In this document: positions 1-9,610 of the stretch, one piece after another | Layout of the letters: each line of letters begins with the position of its first letter | Position numbering within the stretch: the stretch's first letter is position 1 | From: CAWDYA01 sp963806495 | GTDB lineage: Bacteria > Acidobacteriota > Polarisedimenticolia > JACPZX01 > DASXTC01 | NCBI GenBank assembly: GCA_963806495.1 | Contig: CAWDYA010000011.1 | Coordinates: 310,001 to 374,000, forward strand | Reading direction: 5' to 3' | DNA: 64,000 nucleotides | The notes under the pieces: generated by a model | What the model saw: only the letters and a program-made list of their open reading frames with translations | Databases searched by the model: none | What the model was told of the DNA's origin: nothing | Program-made: the position numbers and the translations under genes

Positions 1-2030
<2,030 letters not shown>

Positions 2031-2037
2031 GTGTCCG

Positions 2038-2340
2038 TCAGCCCCTCATGATCCGGATTTCGTCGATGTTGATCGTGTCCTTGTTGCGGTACAGCGCGAT
2101 GATGATGGCCAGCCCCACGGCCACCTCCCCCGCCGCCACCACGATGGTGAAGACGGCGAAGATCTGACCCGCGAGGTCGCCCAGCTCGTGCGCGAAGGCG
2201 ATGAAGTTGATGTTCGCGGAGTTCATCATCAGCTCGATGCTCATCAGGATGATGATGGCGTTTCGACGCGTGAGCACGCCGACCATGCCGATGAGGAACA
2301 TCGTCGCGGAGAACACCAGCAGATGGGAGGTCGGCACCAT
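2038..2340 (-). CDS. nuoK: NADH-quinone oxidoreductase subunit K
   Basis: Small membrane subunit (100 residues, three TM helices) of the complex I proton-pumping arm. Both membrane glutamates of the family are present at the usual positions: Glu36 in Met-Ser-Ile-Glu-Leu-Met-Met-Asn and Glu72 in Ala-Gly-Glu-Val-Ala-Val. Length matches NuoK of other bacteria (about 100 residues). It follows nuoJ with a 3-base gap and precedes nuoL by 7 bases, so it is transcribed with them on the minus strand. A long arginine-rich reading frame on the same strand in another frame is only a shadow of nuoK/nuoJ. Confidence 0.96.
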   Translation of the reverse strand: MVPTSHLLVFSATMFLIGMVGVLTRRNAIIILMSIELMMNSANINFIAFAHELGDLAGQIFAVFTIVVAAGEVAVGLAIIIALYRNKDTINIDEIRIMRG

Positions 2341-2343
2341 GGC

Positions 2344-2850
2344 TCAGGCCCTCTTTCGCGTCAGGACGACCGCGCCGATCATCGCGACCAGCAGCAGGAT
2401 GGAGGCGATCTCGAACGGCAGCAGATAGCGCCGATACAGCTCCATCCCGACGTTCTCGATGGTGCCGACGGCGGCCTCGGGGACCTCGGTGCGCCCGAGG
2501 GCGATCTGCGTGCCGGTCTGCCACAGATAGGAGAGCAGGCTCCCGCCGAGCAGCAGGGCGAGCAGCAGGGCCCCCGCCACCTGCGACACGGGCGGGGCGT
2601 GCCGGCGCGCGTCGAGGGGCACCAGCATGATGACGAACAGGAACAGCACCATGATGCCGCCCGCGTACACCAGTACCTGCACGGCCGCGAGGAACTCCGC
2701 CGAGAGCACCACGTAGATGCCGGCTACCCCGAAGAACGTCAGCACGAGGAACATGGCGGCGTGGACGGGGCTGCGGCGCGTGACGACCATGACGGCCGAC
2801 ACGACACACAATGACGCGAGCAGGTAAAACGCGATCGCGGCCGGAGCCAA
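2344..2850 (-). CDS. nuoJ: NADH-quinone oxidoreductase subunit J
   Basis: Membrane subunit of complex I, 168 residues with five predicted TM helices. The conserved third helix is visible as Val-Gln-Val-Leu-Val-Tyr-Ala-Gly-Gly-Ile-Met-Val-Leu-Phe (about residues 57-70); its pi-bulge region links the peripheral and antiporter-like modules. The start is near the N-terminus of the first helix, as usual for NuoJ. It lies 9 bases after nuoI and 3 bases before nuoK in the same operon. No anomalies seen. Confidence 0.95.
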   Translation of the reverse strand: MAPAAIAFYLLASLCVVSAVMVVTRRSPVHAAMFLVLTFFGVAGIYVVLSAEFLAAVQVLVYAGGIMVLFLFVIMLVPLDARRHAPPVSQVAGALLLALLLGGSLLSYLWQTGTQIALGRTEVPEAAVGTIENVGMELYRRYLLPFEIASILLLVAMIGAVVLTRKRA

Positions 2851-2859
2851 CGGTCCCCC

Positions 2860-3330
2860 CTACTTGTCGTACTTCTTCAACGGATGGCCTTCGTACAGCC
2901 GTTCCTTGCCCGTGATGAACTCGACCCGCGAGTAGTCGGACAGCTCGTAGTCATGGCTCATGTAGATGGCCGTGATCGGCTTGGTCGGACAGGGGTCGAC
3001 GCACAGCCCGCAGAAGCAGCACCGCTCGTAGTCGATCAGGAACGATTTCGGGTACTTTCCCTTGCCTGTGGGGCGCTTGTCCACCACGATGCTGATGCAG
3101 TTGTCCGGGCAGATCTGCTCGCACAGCAGGCACCCGACGCACAGCTCCTCGCCGCTTTCCGGATCGCGCCGCAGACGCGGCACGCCCCGGAACCTCGGCG
3201 CCAGCTCGGGCGTCTCCTTCGGGTACTCGAGCGTGATGTGCCCCCGGAACTGGTTCTTCAGGGTGATCATCATCCCCTGGAACAGCTCCCAGGGGACGAA
3301 CTGCCTGATCACGCCGGCGATTCGGCTCAT
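2860..3330 (-). CDS. nuoI: NADH-quinone oxidoreductase subunit I (2x[4Fe-4S])
   Basis: Ferredoxin-like subunit carrying clusters N6a and N6b of the complex I electron-transfer arm. Two complete CxxCxxCxxxCP motifs are present: Cys64, 67, 70, 74 and Cys104, 107, 110, 114. Length (156 residues) is normal and the N-terminal amphipathic helix region is present. It sits between nuoH (stop 55 bases upstream) and nuoJ. Because the NADH-oxidising genes nuoE/F/G are missing from this run, the electron donor to these clusters cannot be inferred from the window; ferredoxin-fed and dispersed-gene arrangements both exist in bacteria. Confidence 0.96.
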   Translation of the reverse strand: MSRIAGVIRQFVPWELFQGMMITLKNQFRGHITLEYPKETPELAPRFRGVPRLRRDPESGEELCVGCLLCEQICPDNCISIVVDKRPTGKGKYPKSFLIDYERCCFCGLCVDPCPTKPITAIYMSHDYELSDYSRVEFITGKERLYEGHPLKKYDK

Positions 3331-3385
3331 TTCGACTCCTCGTTCGGTTCATTCCCACTGACGGGCGGATCCGTCCGCCGCCGGC

Positions 3386-4459
3386 TCAACCCGCGGCCGG
3401 CCGGAGCAGTAGCAGCGTCAGCCCCGTCAGGAGGATGTTGGCCAGCGTCAGCGGCAGAAGCCATTTCCATCCAAGCCGCATGAGCTGGTCGTATCTGTAA
3501 CGCGGGAAGGTTCCCCGCAGCCATATATAAATGTACAGGATCAGGAACACCTTGAGCGAGAACCAGAAGATGCCCGAAAGCGCCGGATGCGCCCAGTTGA
3601 GGAAATCGAGCCACCAGAGCCATTCGACGTTGGGGAACGGCCTCAGCCATCCGCCCAGCCACAGCGTCGTGGTGAGCGACGCCACCACGATCATGCTGGT
3701 GTACTCGGCCATCATGAAGAAGGCGAACTTCATGCCGGCGTACTCGGTCTGGTACCCGGCCACCAGCTCGGCCTCCGCCTCGGGCAGGTCGAACGGTATC
3801 CGGTTGGTCTCGGCCACGGCCGCGATGAAGAAGCAGAACATGCCGACGATCTGCGGCAGGCAGAACCACCATCCGGACTGCCTCTGCGCCTCGACGATGC
3901 CGACCATGCTGGCGGTGCCCGACAGCATCAGCACGCCGATGATCGACAGGCCGAGCGGCACCTCGTAGGAGACCATCTGCGCGGCGCTCCGCAGCGCGCC
4001 GAGCAGCGAGTACTTGCTGTTGGAGGACCAGCCGCCGAGGATGATGCCGTAGACGCCCAGCGAGGTGACGGCCAGGATGTACAGGACGCCGATATTCACG
4101 TCGGTGATGAACGGCGTCACCTCGTAGCCGAAGATCTCGAACGGCGCCGCCGCGAACGGCAGCACCGCGAGGGCCGCGAAGGCCGGGATGATCGACAGCA
4201 CGGGAGCGAGCAGGAACAGCGCCCGGTCGGCTCCGTCGGGGCGGACGTCCTCCTTGATGAACAGCTTGAGACCGTCGGCGATCGGCTGCAGCAGACCGTG
4301 CGGCCCGACGCGGCGCGGCGCGAGCCGGCGCTGCATGAAGCCGAGCACCTTGCGCTCGAGCAGGGTCAGATAGGCCACAACGCCCATGACGACCCCCAGC
4401 ACGACGGCGATCTTGACCGCCGGGATCACGACGTTGGCGATGATCTCCGCCATGTTCAT
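3386..4459 (-). CDS. nuoH: NADH-quinone oxidoreductase subunit H
   Basis: Membrane subunit that forms the quinone-binding chamber with NuoB/NuoD and anchors the peripheral arm (357 residues, eight TM helices). Visible signatures are Glu-Arg-Lys-Val-Leu-Gly near residue 38 and the acidic quinone-site loop Ala-Glu-Thr-Asn-Arg-Ile-Pro-Phe-Asp-Leu-Pro-Glu-Ala-Glu. The ATG at 4459 overlaps the nuoD stop in an ATGA arrangement; a second ATG two codons later is an alternative. The same frame stays open upstream through nuoD, but that part is not coding. Operon position after nuoD is usual when nuoE/F/G are absent. Confidence 0.96.
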   Translation of the reverse strand: MNMAEIIANVVIPAVKIAVVLGVVMGVVAYLTLLERKVLGFMQRRLAPRRVGPHGLLQPIADGLKLFIKEDVRPDGADRALFLLAPVLSIIPAFAALAVLPFAAAPFEIFGYEVTPFITDVNIGVLYILAVTSLGVYGIILGGWSSNSKYSLLGALRSAAQMVSYEVPLGLSIIGVLMLSGTASMVGIVEAQRQSGWWFCLPQIVGMFCFFIAAVAETNRIPFDLPEAEAELVAGYQTEYAGMKFAFFMMAEYTSMIVVASLTTTLWLGGWLRPFPNVEWLWWLDFLNWAHPALSGIFWFSLKVFLILYIYIWLRGTFPRYRYDQLMRLGWKWLLPLTLANILLTGLTLLLLRPAAG

Positions 4460-5556
4460 CGGTCGCAGTCTCCGAGGACGATGTCGAGGGTGCCGATGAC
4501 GGCCACCAGATCCGCCACCAGGCCGCCGCGTGACATGGTGGCCGTCGCGCCCAGATTCACGAACGACGGGGCGCGGAAGTGGCACCGGTAGGGCATCTCG
4601 CCGCCGTCGCTGACGAGATAGAACCCCTGCACGCCGCGCGGCCCCTCCACTTCGTGGTAGACCTCGCCGGCAGGCGGCTTCATACGGGTTCTCAGCTTGG
4701 GGGCCCGGATGTCGCCCGCCGGGAGCTTGTCGAGCCCCTGCAGCACGATCCGGTTCGCCTGACGCATCTCCTCGAGACGCACCAGGTAGCGCGCGTAGGT
4801 GTCGCCCTCCTTCTCCGTCGGGACGTCGAACTCCACCTGGTCGTAGGCCGCGTACGGCTCGGTCTTGCGGATGTCGTAGCCGACGCCGGACGCGCGCAGC
4901 ATCGGGCCTGTGAGCCCCCAGTTGATCGCGTCCTCGGCCGAGATGTAGCCGACTCCTTTCGTGCGATCGAGCCAGATCCGGTTCTTCGACAGCAGGCCTT
5001 CGTACTCCAGGATGCGTGACGGGAAGATCTCGCAGAACCGGCGGCACCCCTCGACCCATCCCGGCGGCAGATCGTCGATCAGCCCGCCCACGCGGAACAT
5101 GTTGGTGGTCAGCCGCGCCCCGCAGAACGCCTCGAACAGGTCGAGGATCATCTCCCTCTCGCGGAAGCAGTAGAAGAAGACGGTCATGGCGCCGATGTCC
5201 AGAGCGTGCGTTCCGAGCCAGACGAGGTGGCTGGAGATCCGGTTCAGCTCGGCCAGGATGGTGCGTATGTAGCGTGCCCGCTCCGGCACCTCGATGCCGG
5301 AGAGCTTCTCCACCGCCTGGATGTACCCGAGGTTCTGCGAGGCGGAGCCGACGTAGTCGAGCCGGTCGCACAGCGGCGGCACCATGACATAGATCTTGTG
5401 CTCGGCCAGCTTCTCGACCCCGCGGTGCAGGTAGCCGATGATCGGCGTCACCTCGACGATCCGCTCGCCGTCGAGGGTCAGGGCGAGACGCAGCACTCCA
5501 TGAGTGGAGGGGTGCTGCGGGCCCATGTTCACTTCCATCATCTCAGTGCGGAACAT
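4456..5556 (-). CDS. nuoD: NADH-quinone oxidoreductase subunit D
   Basis: 49-kDa subunit of the complex I quinone module, related to the large subunit of NiFe hydrogenases. The 366-residue product has the family N-terminus Asn-Met-Gly-Pro-Gln-His-Pro-Ser-Thr-His-Gly (about residues 10-20) and the Gly-Tyr-Leu-His-Arg-Gly-Val-Glu-Lys segment. It is slightly shorter than many homologues (about 380-420). It starts 12 bases after nuoC and overlaps nuoH by 4 bases. A separate nuoC and nuoD (not fused) is the usual arrangement outside enterobacteria. Confidence 0.96.
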   Translation of the reverse strand: MFRTEMMEVNMGPQHPSTHGVLRLALTLDGERIVEVTPIIGYLHRGVEKLAEHKIYVMVPPLCDRLDYVGSASQNLGYIQAVEKLSGIEVPERARYIRTILAELNRISSHLVWLGTHALDIGAMTVFFYCFREREMILDLFEAFCGARLTTNMFRVGGLIDDLPPGWVEGCRRFCEIFPSRILEYEGLLSKNRIWLDRTKGVGYISAEDAINWGLTGPMLRASGVGYDIRKTEPYAAYDQVEFDVPTEKEGDTYARYLVRLEEMRQANRIVLQGLDKLPAGDIRAPKLRTRMKPPAGEVYHEVEGPRGVQGFYLVSDGGEMPYRCHFRAPSFVNLGATATMSRGGLVADLVAVIGTLDIVLGDCDR

Positions 5557-5568
5557 GCCGTGGATCTC

Positions 5569-6141
5569 CTACCGCAGCCGCATGTGCTGGTCAGGGAACC
5601 CCTCGAGCGGGTAGTCCTTGCGCAGCGGGTGACCCCGCCATTCGTCCGGCAGGAGGATGCGTCTCAGGTCGGGATGTCCGGTGAAGGTCACACCGAACAG
5701 ATCGTACACCTCGCGCTCGTGCCAGCCGGCCGCCTTGTAGATCGAATCGATGGAGGGGATCGACTCTCCCTCGCCGACGTGGGCCTTGAGCCGGAGCCGG
5801 TGGTTGCGCGGGATGGAATACAGATGGTAGATGACGTCGAACCGCTTCTCCCGGTCGGGATAGTCGGCGGCCGTCAGGTCGGCCAGCAGATCGAAGGCGG
5901 TCGCCTCGTCGTCGTGCAGGAAGCGGGTCAGCTCGACGATCCGGTCCTTCGGGACCAGGACGGTCACCTCGGCGGCGTAATACCCCACGTCGAGCACGGC
6001 ATCCGGGAACGCGGCCTTGAGCGCGTCGAGCGCGGCGGACGGCACGTCCCGGCGCAGCGCCTCCTCGACCGGATCCATCCGGGGCTTGGCGGGCGGAGCG
6101 GGCTTGCGGGCTTCCTTTTCGTTCTCGGGGCTGTCAGGCAT
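5569..6141 (-). CDS. nuoC: NADH-quinone oxidoreductase subunit C
   Basis: 30-kDa peripheral-arm subunit of complex I (190 residues). The family signature Trp-His-Glu-Arg-Glu-Val-Tyr-Asp-Leu-Phe-Gly followed by His-Pro-Asp-Leu-Arg-Arg-Ile-Leu-Leu lies near residues 140-165. The C-terminus has the usual Arg-Lys-Asp-Tyr-Pro-Leu-Glu-Gly block. About 25 charged, Pro/Ala-rich N-terminal residues are an extension beyond the core domain. It begins only 15 bases after the nuoA stop, where nuoB is normally found, so nuoB is absent here rather than misread. Confidence 0.95.
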   Translation of the reverse strand: MPDSPENEKEARKPAPPAKPRMDPVEEALRRDVPSAALDALKAAFPDAVLDVGYYAAEVTVLVPKDRIVELTRFLHDDEATAFDLLADLTAADYPDREKRFDVIYHLYSIPRNHRLRLKAHVGEGESIPSIDSIYKAAGWHEREVYDLFGVTFTGHPDLRRILLPDEWRGHPLRKDYPLEGFPDQHMRLR

Positions 6142-6156
6142 CGTGCAGGCGCTCCG

Positions 6157-6510
6157 CTACACCCACTCCAGGGCGCCCTTCTTCCACGCGTAGAAGTAGC
6201 CCAGGACCAGGATCGCGATGAAAATCACCATCTCGACGAATCCGAAGAGCCCCAGGGCGTTGAACTTCACCGCCCAGGGGAAAAGGAAGATCACTTCGAC
6301 GTCGAAGACGACGAACAGCACGGCGATGATGTAGTAGTGGATGGAGTACCTGCCGCGCGCCTCCCCCATCGCCTCGACTCCGCACTCGTACGCCGCCCCC
6401 TTCACGGGGGTCGCGTTCGACGGCCGCACGAGCCTCGCCAGCAGCAGGGTCACGAGCGGGAAGGCCGCGGCCACGAGCATGAACAATGCGATGGGCAGGT
6501 AATTCGACAT
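6157..6510 (-). CDS. nuoA: NADH-quinone oxidoreductase subunit A
   Basis: Small membrane subunit of complex I (117 residues, three TM helices). The loop motif Tyr-Glu-Cys-Gly-Val-Glu between helices 1 and 2 and the Val-Phe-Asp-Val-Glu of helix 2 identify it. I chose the ATG at 6510 (Met-Ser-Asn-Tyr) because the hydrophobic helix begins right after it and a GAGGG lies upstream. An in-frame ATG at 6546 would add 12 residues not typical of NuoA. It is the first gene of the operon, with a possible promoter at 6632-6661. Confidence 0.94.
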   Translation of the reverse strand: MSNYLPIALFMLVAAAFPLVTLLLARLVRPSNATPVKGAAYECGVEAMGEARGRYSIHYYIIAVLFVVFDVEVIFLFPWAVKFNALGLFGFVEMVIFIAILVLGYFYAWKKGALEWV

Positions 6511-6631
6511 CGTTTTCAGGCCCTCTTCCCCGAGGACACGACGCACAGGGGAAGCCCTGTCGTCATGCCGCGCCGTTTCCGGGGGAAAATTGCGATAGCC
6601 CGCGCCGAACGCTCTTTGGAGCTGGCTAGCT

Positions 6632-6661
6632 AAGCTACCACGGGCGCTGATCGAGCGTCAA
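6632..6661 (-). promoter_or_regulatory. possible sigma-70-type promoter of the nuo operon
   Basis: On the minus strand TTGACG (6661-6656) and TAGCTT (6637-6632) are separated by 18 bases, with an expected start near 6625, about 115 bases before nuoA. The -10 is a weak match, so this is tentative. The rest of 6511-6690 shows no gene. Confidence 0.35.
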
Positions 6662-6690
6662 GAAATCGGGGAGCGGACGAGTGCGGGGGG

Positions 6691-7419
6691 CTACAGGGCC
6701 CGTCCGGCGAGCGATGGCCGCGACTTGCGGGACACGATATGCCAGTCGCCGTGCGCATCCTGGACCGGCGCGATCCGGCCCACGATCTGGCTGGCGTACG
6801 AGGAGCTCAGGTCGTCGGAGGCCTCCTCTGCGCCGCCGGCGAGCATGCTGCGGACGTATCCCGGGCCGCGGTTGTAGGCGGTCAGGGCGAGGTTCACGTC
6901 GTTGCCGAACACGTCGAGCAGATACCGAAGGTAGTAGGTCCCGAGCGCGATGTTCGTGTGCGGGTCGCGCAGGTACGAGTCGCCGTCCCATCCCATGTCC
7001 AGACGGCGGGCCACCGCCTCGGCCGTCGAGGGCAGCAGCTGCATGAGACCCACCGCTCCCTTGTTGGAGACGGCGTCGGTGCGGAACCGGCTCTCGGTGA
7101 TGATGACCGACAGCAGCAGCCTCGAGTCGAGCCCGTGCTCGTCGCTCGCCGCGGCGACCGACTGCGCCACCGTGAACATCAGGTCGGGCGGCAGCGTCAC
7201 GCCCTGCTCCTCGAGGAAGGAGGCGACGTCGGCCGCCTCTCCCGGCTCCACGCCTGCCGGCACGGGTGTCCAGGCCGCCACGCGCCACGGATCCTCCGGG
7301 GCCCAGGCCGGCGTACCGACCAGGCTCGCCACCACCGAGGTGACGGCAAGCAGGGCGAGACTCACGGCCGGCCGCAGCCGCCTGAGTACTCGTCCACCTA
7401 CACCCTTGAGACCCGTCAT
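6691..7419 (-). CDS. secreted lytic transglycosylase (SLT domain)
   Basis: Cleaves the peptidoglycan glycan strand with anhydro-muropeptide formation, in the periplasm. A signal peptide covers about residues 1-40 (Arg-rich start, Ala/Leu/Val core, Ala-Trp-Ala end). The SLT domain follows, with catalytic Glu109 in Ile-Ile-Thr-Glu-Ser-Arg-Phe, Gly121-Ala-Val-Gly-Leu-Met-Gln, Asn156-Ile-Ala-Leu-Gly and Ala181-Tyr-Asn-Arg-Gly-Pro. These are the standard lysozyme-like fold motifs. The start at 7419 has a strong AAAGGGGG about 10 bases upstream; an ATG 13 codons earlier is less likely. It has its own promoter at 7448-7477 and is separate from the nuo operon. Confidence 0.92.
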   Translation of the reverse strand: MTGLKGVGGRVLRRLRPAVSLALLAVTSVVASLVGTPAWAPEDPWRVAAWTPVPAGVEPGEAADVASFLEEQGVTLPPDLMFTVAQSVAAASDEHGLDSRLLLSVIITESRFRTDAVSNKGAVGLMQLLPSTAEAVARRLDMGWDGDSYLRDPHTNIALGTYYLRYLLDVFGNDVNLALTAYNRGPGYVRSMLAGGAEEASDDLSSSYASQIVGRIAPVQDAHGDWHIVSRKSRPSLAGRAL

Positions 7420-7447
7420 GGTAAAGACCCCCTTTCGGTTTCCCGGG

Positions 7448-7477
7448 ATGATAGGCAAACACCCCGGGAACGGTCAA
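7448..7477 (-). promoter_or_regulatory. sigma-70-type promoter of the lytic transglycosylase gene
   Basis: Minus-strand TTGACC (7477-7472), an 18-base spacer and TATCAT (7453-7448). The start would fall near 7441, giving a leader of about 22 bases that contains the AAAGGGGG ribosome-binding site before the ATG at 7419. Nothing else is seen in 7420-7632. Confidence 0.6.
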
Positions 7478-7632
7478 GCGGATTAATGGCAACCGGGCCC
7501 CTCGTACCCCCGTCACCGCCGGCGAACCACTCGTGGATACAGGGATTCCCGATCCTGGTACGCTGCTTGACCGGCGCCTCGCGGCTCAGAACGGTTCTGA
7601 GGATAGATCCGGTTGTTTCGTCTTCGAGAGCC

Positions 7633-8100
7633 TCACCTGGCCGGGTGCGGAGGGTAGTACTGGATGCGATCTCCGATCTTGATCCCCTCCTTCGCGGAGG
7701 ACCCGGACCGCATCTCGAGCACGTAGAGGCTCGCCTGCAGCGGCTGGTAGTCGGGGCAGGGGTCGGCCTTGCAAGGAGGGACCTCCCTCTCTATGTGGAC
7801 CACCTGCCACTTCTCGTCGAGCCACAGGATGTCGAGACCGACCTTGCAGTTCTTCATCCAGAAGGGATGGAAATCGAGGGTCTGCATGAAAAAGAGCATC
7901 CCCTCGCCTTCGGGCACGTCGTCGCGGTACATGTAGCCGCGCGCCCTGGCCTCGGGTGTGTCGGCGATCTCGACCTGGAGGACCCGGCCCGAGGGGAGGA
8001 CGACGGTTCCCCTTCGCACCGCGTGGGCCGCCTGAGCCGGCAGGGCCGCCGCGGCGAGGATTGCCAGGACCGCCGCCAGCCCGCGTGCCTGATTCGTCAT
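7633..8100 (-). CDS. secreted DUF192 family protein
   Basis: Small exported protein of unknown molecular function. After a signal peptide (residues 1-26, Ala/Leu-rich, ending Gln-Ala-Ala-His-Ala) comes the DUF192 domain. Recognisable blocks are Thr-Pro-Glu-Ala-Arg-Ala-Arg-Gly-Tyr-Met-Tyr-Arg (near 48-59), Gly-Met-Leu-Phe-Phe-Met, Phe-Trp-Met-Lys-Asn-Cys (80-85) and Leu-Asp-Ile-Leu-Trp-Leu-Asp. Length 155 is typical. I chose ATG 8100 because a GGGAG lies 9 bases upstream and it places the signal peptide at the N-terminus. An in-frame ATG at 8127 would add nine acidic residues. A TAGAAT at 8140-8135 could be its -10. It is divergent from the HEAT gene. Confidence 0.88.
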   Translation of the reverse strand: MTNQARGLAAVLAILAAAALPAQAAHAVRRGTVVLPSGRVLQVEIADTPEARARGYMYRDDVPEGEGMLFFMQTLDFHPFWMKNCKVGLDILWLDEKWQVVHIEREVPPCKADPCPDYQPLQASLYVLEMRSGSSAKEGIKIGDRIQYYPPHPAR

Positions 8101-8174
8101 GGAGCCGGGCTCCCGTTCGTCGTTCATCCCCCCGATTCTAGCGGATCGGACGCCGGCGCGGGCCACCGCCCGCG

Positions 8175-8204
8175 TTGACACCCCTTTTGCGGCCGGGATA
8201 CTAT
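8175..8204 (+). promoter_or_regulatory. sigma-70-type promoter of the HEAT-pgk-tpiA operon
   Basis: TTGACA (8175-8180), an 18-base spacer and TACTAT (8199-8204), with an expected start near 8211, about 44 bases before the HEAT gene. The -35 is a perfect consensus. No other plus-strand promoter is obvious before pgk, so it may drive the glycolytic genes as well. Confidence 0.6.
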
Positions 8205-8254
8205 GCCCCGGAGGGTTGGCCGGACAGCCCTCAAACCCCGGAAAAATCCTGACC

Positions 8255-9610
8255 ATGGACGATATCTCGCGTCTCGTTGATCTGCTCGGTTCGGGCGACG
8301 CCGCCGAGGACGAGCAGGTGCTCGCCCTGCTGGCCATTCACGGACGCAAGGCGGTCGAGGCGCTGCTCGTCGCCGCGTCCTCCCAGGAGGGTCGGAGACG
8401 GTCGGCCGCCATCAGCGCCCTGGGGAGGATAGGCGACCCCCGGTCGCGCCGCACGATCATGCTGGCGCTTGCCGACCGCAGCGCCGTGGTGCGGGCGGCC
8501 GCGGCGACCGCCCTCTCGGCGTATCCCTCCGAGGAGACGGTCACCCGGCTGGCGGCGATGCTGGTGCGCGAATCCGAGGTCGAGGTGAGGGGCCGGGCCT
8601 GCTCGACCCTCGTGGACATGTTCCTGTGCGGCACGGTCGAGGCGCTGGATCCCCTGCTGGGACTGCTGCAGGACGGCAAGGAGGACCGGCGGGTCCGCAC
8701 CGAGGCGCTCAAGGTGCTCTCCTCGCTGCCTCCGAGCGAGGCGCGCGCGATCGCGTCCGGCCTGACAGAGGATGCCGACCCGCGCGTGGCGCAGGCCGCC
8801 TCCCGCCTCGCCGGCCCCGGCGCCGGAAGCGACCGGCGCGGTGCCGAGGAGGCGCTGGCCGAGCTCGACTCGCCCGACTATTTCACGTATCGCCGGGCGG
8901 CCAGCCTGCTGGCCTCGCTCGGCGAGCCCGCCGTTCCGATCCTGATCGCGGCGCTCAAGACCCGCGCGGCCGATGCGGCGGCCTGCTCCCGGGTCGCCTC
9001 GGTGCTGCGCGAGATCGCCCGGGGCCGGGAGCGGTCCGTGGCCCGGTACCTGGACGACGTGGACGACACGGTCCCGCTGGGTCTGCTGGTGGACATCATC
9101 GGCGAGTCACGCGATCGGACGGCGCTCTATCATCTCAAAGGGGTGATCGACCGGATGGAGGCGACCGCGGGTGGCGACGAGCTGCCGGCCGCCGCCGACG
9201 GCGCGCGGCGCCTGGCCCGCGAGATGATCGTTGCGAAGGCGCACTACTACCTCGCGCGCGCGGGAAGCCGTGTGGCGTTCGACAGCCTGAAGGCGGCGCT
9301 GGCCCGCTCCGATGGGCGGCTGATCGGCGAGATCCTGCTGGCGGCCGAGGAGATCGGAGGCCGTGAGGAGCTCATCGACCTGCTGGACCACTATGCCCGC
9401 GAGGAGGGGTGGATGCGCCAGCGGATCCGGGAGTCGTTCCGCCGCATCATGAAGAAGGCCCGGGTGCGCGCCGACGACCCGATCTTCGACCGGCTCGACG
9501 CGGCGCGGATGGGCCTGCTGCAAGACATCCTGGAACAGCCGGAGCAGCCCGCTGGCGGGAGCAGCCCGCCGGTGGCGCAGCGCCGGCCCCGTCGTTCGGA
9601 TAACCCATGA
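8255..9610 (+). CDS. cytoplasmic HEAT-repeat protein
   Basis: A 451-residue alpha-helical solenoid with about ten HEAT/PBS-lyase-like repeats, for example Ala-Leu-Gly-Arg-Ile-Gly-Asp-Pro-Arg-Ser and Ala-Asp-Arg-Ser-Ala-Val-Val-Arg-Ala-Ala. No signal peptide, TM segment or catalytic motif is visible, so a scaffold or protein-interaction role is likely but not assigned. The ATG at 8255 follows the 8175 promoter; a reading frame open further upstream crosses that promoter and is unlikely to be coding. Its stop overlaps the pgk start (ATGA), so it is translated with pgk. That link to glycolysis may only be positional. Confidence 0.82.
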   Translation: MDDISRLVDLLGSGDAAEDEQVLALLAIHGRKAVEALLVAASSQEGRRRSAAISALGRIGDPRSRRTIMLALADRSAVVRAAAATALSAYPSEETVTRLAAMLVRESEVEVRGRACSTLVDMFLCGTVEALDPLLGLLQDGKEDRRVRTEALKVLSSLPPSEARAIASGLTEDADPRVAQAASRLAGPGAGSDRRGAEEALAELDSPDYFTYRRAASLLASLGEPAVPILIAALKTRAADAAACSRVASVLREIARGRERSVARYLDDVDDTVPLGLLVDIIGESRDRTALYHLKGVIDRMEATAGGDELPAAADGARRLAREMIVAKAHYYLARAGSRVAFDSLKAALARSDGRLIGEILLAAEEIGGREELIDLLDHYAREEGWMRQRIRESFRRIMKKARVRADDPIFDRLDAARMGLLQDILEQPEQPAGGSSPPVAQRRPRRSDNP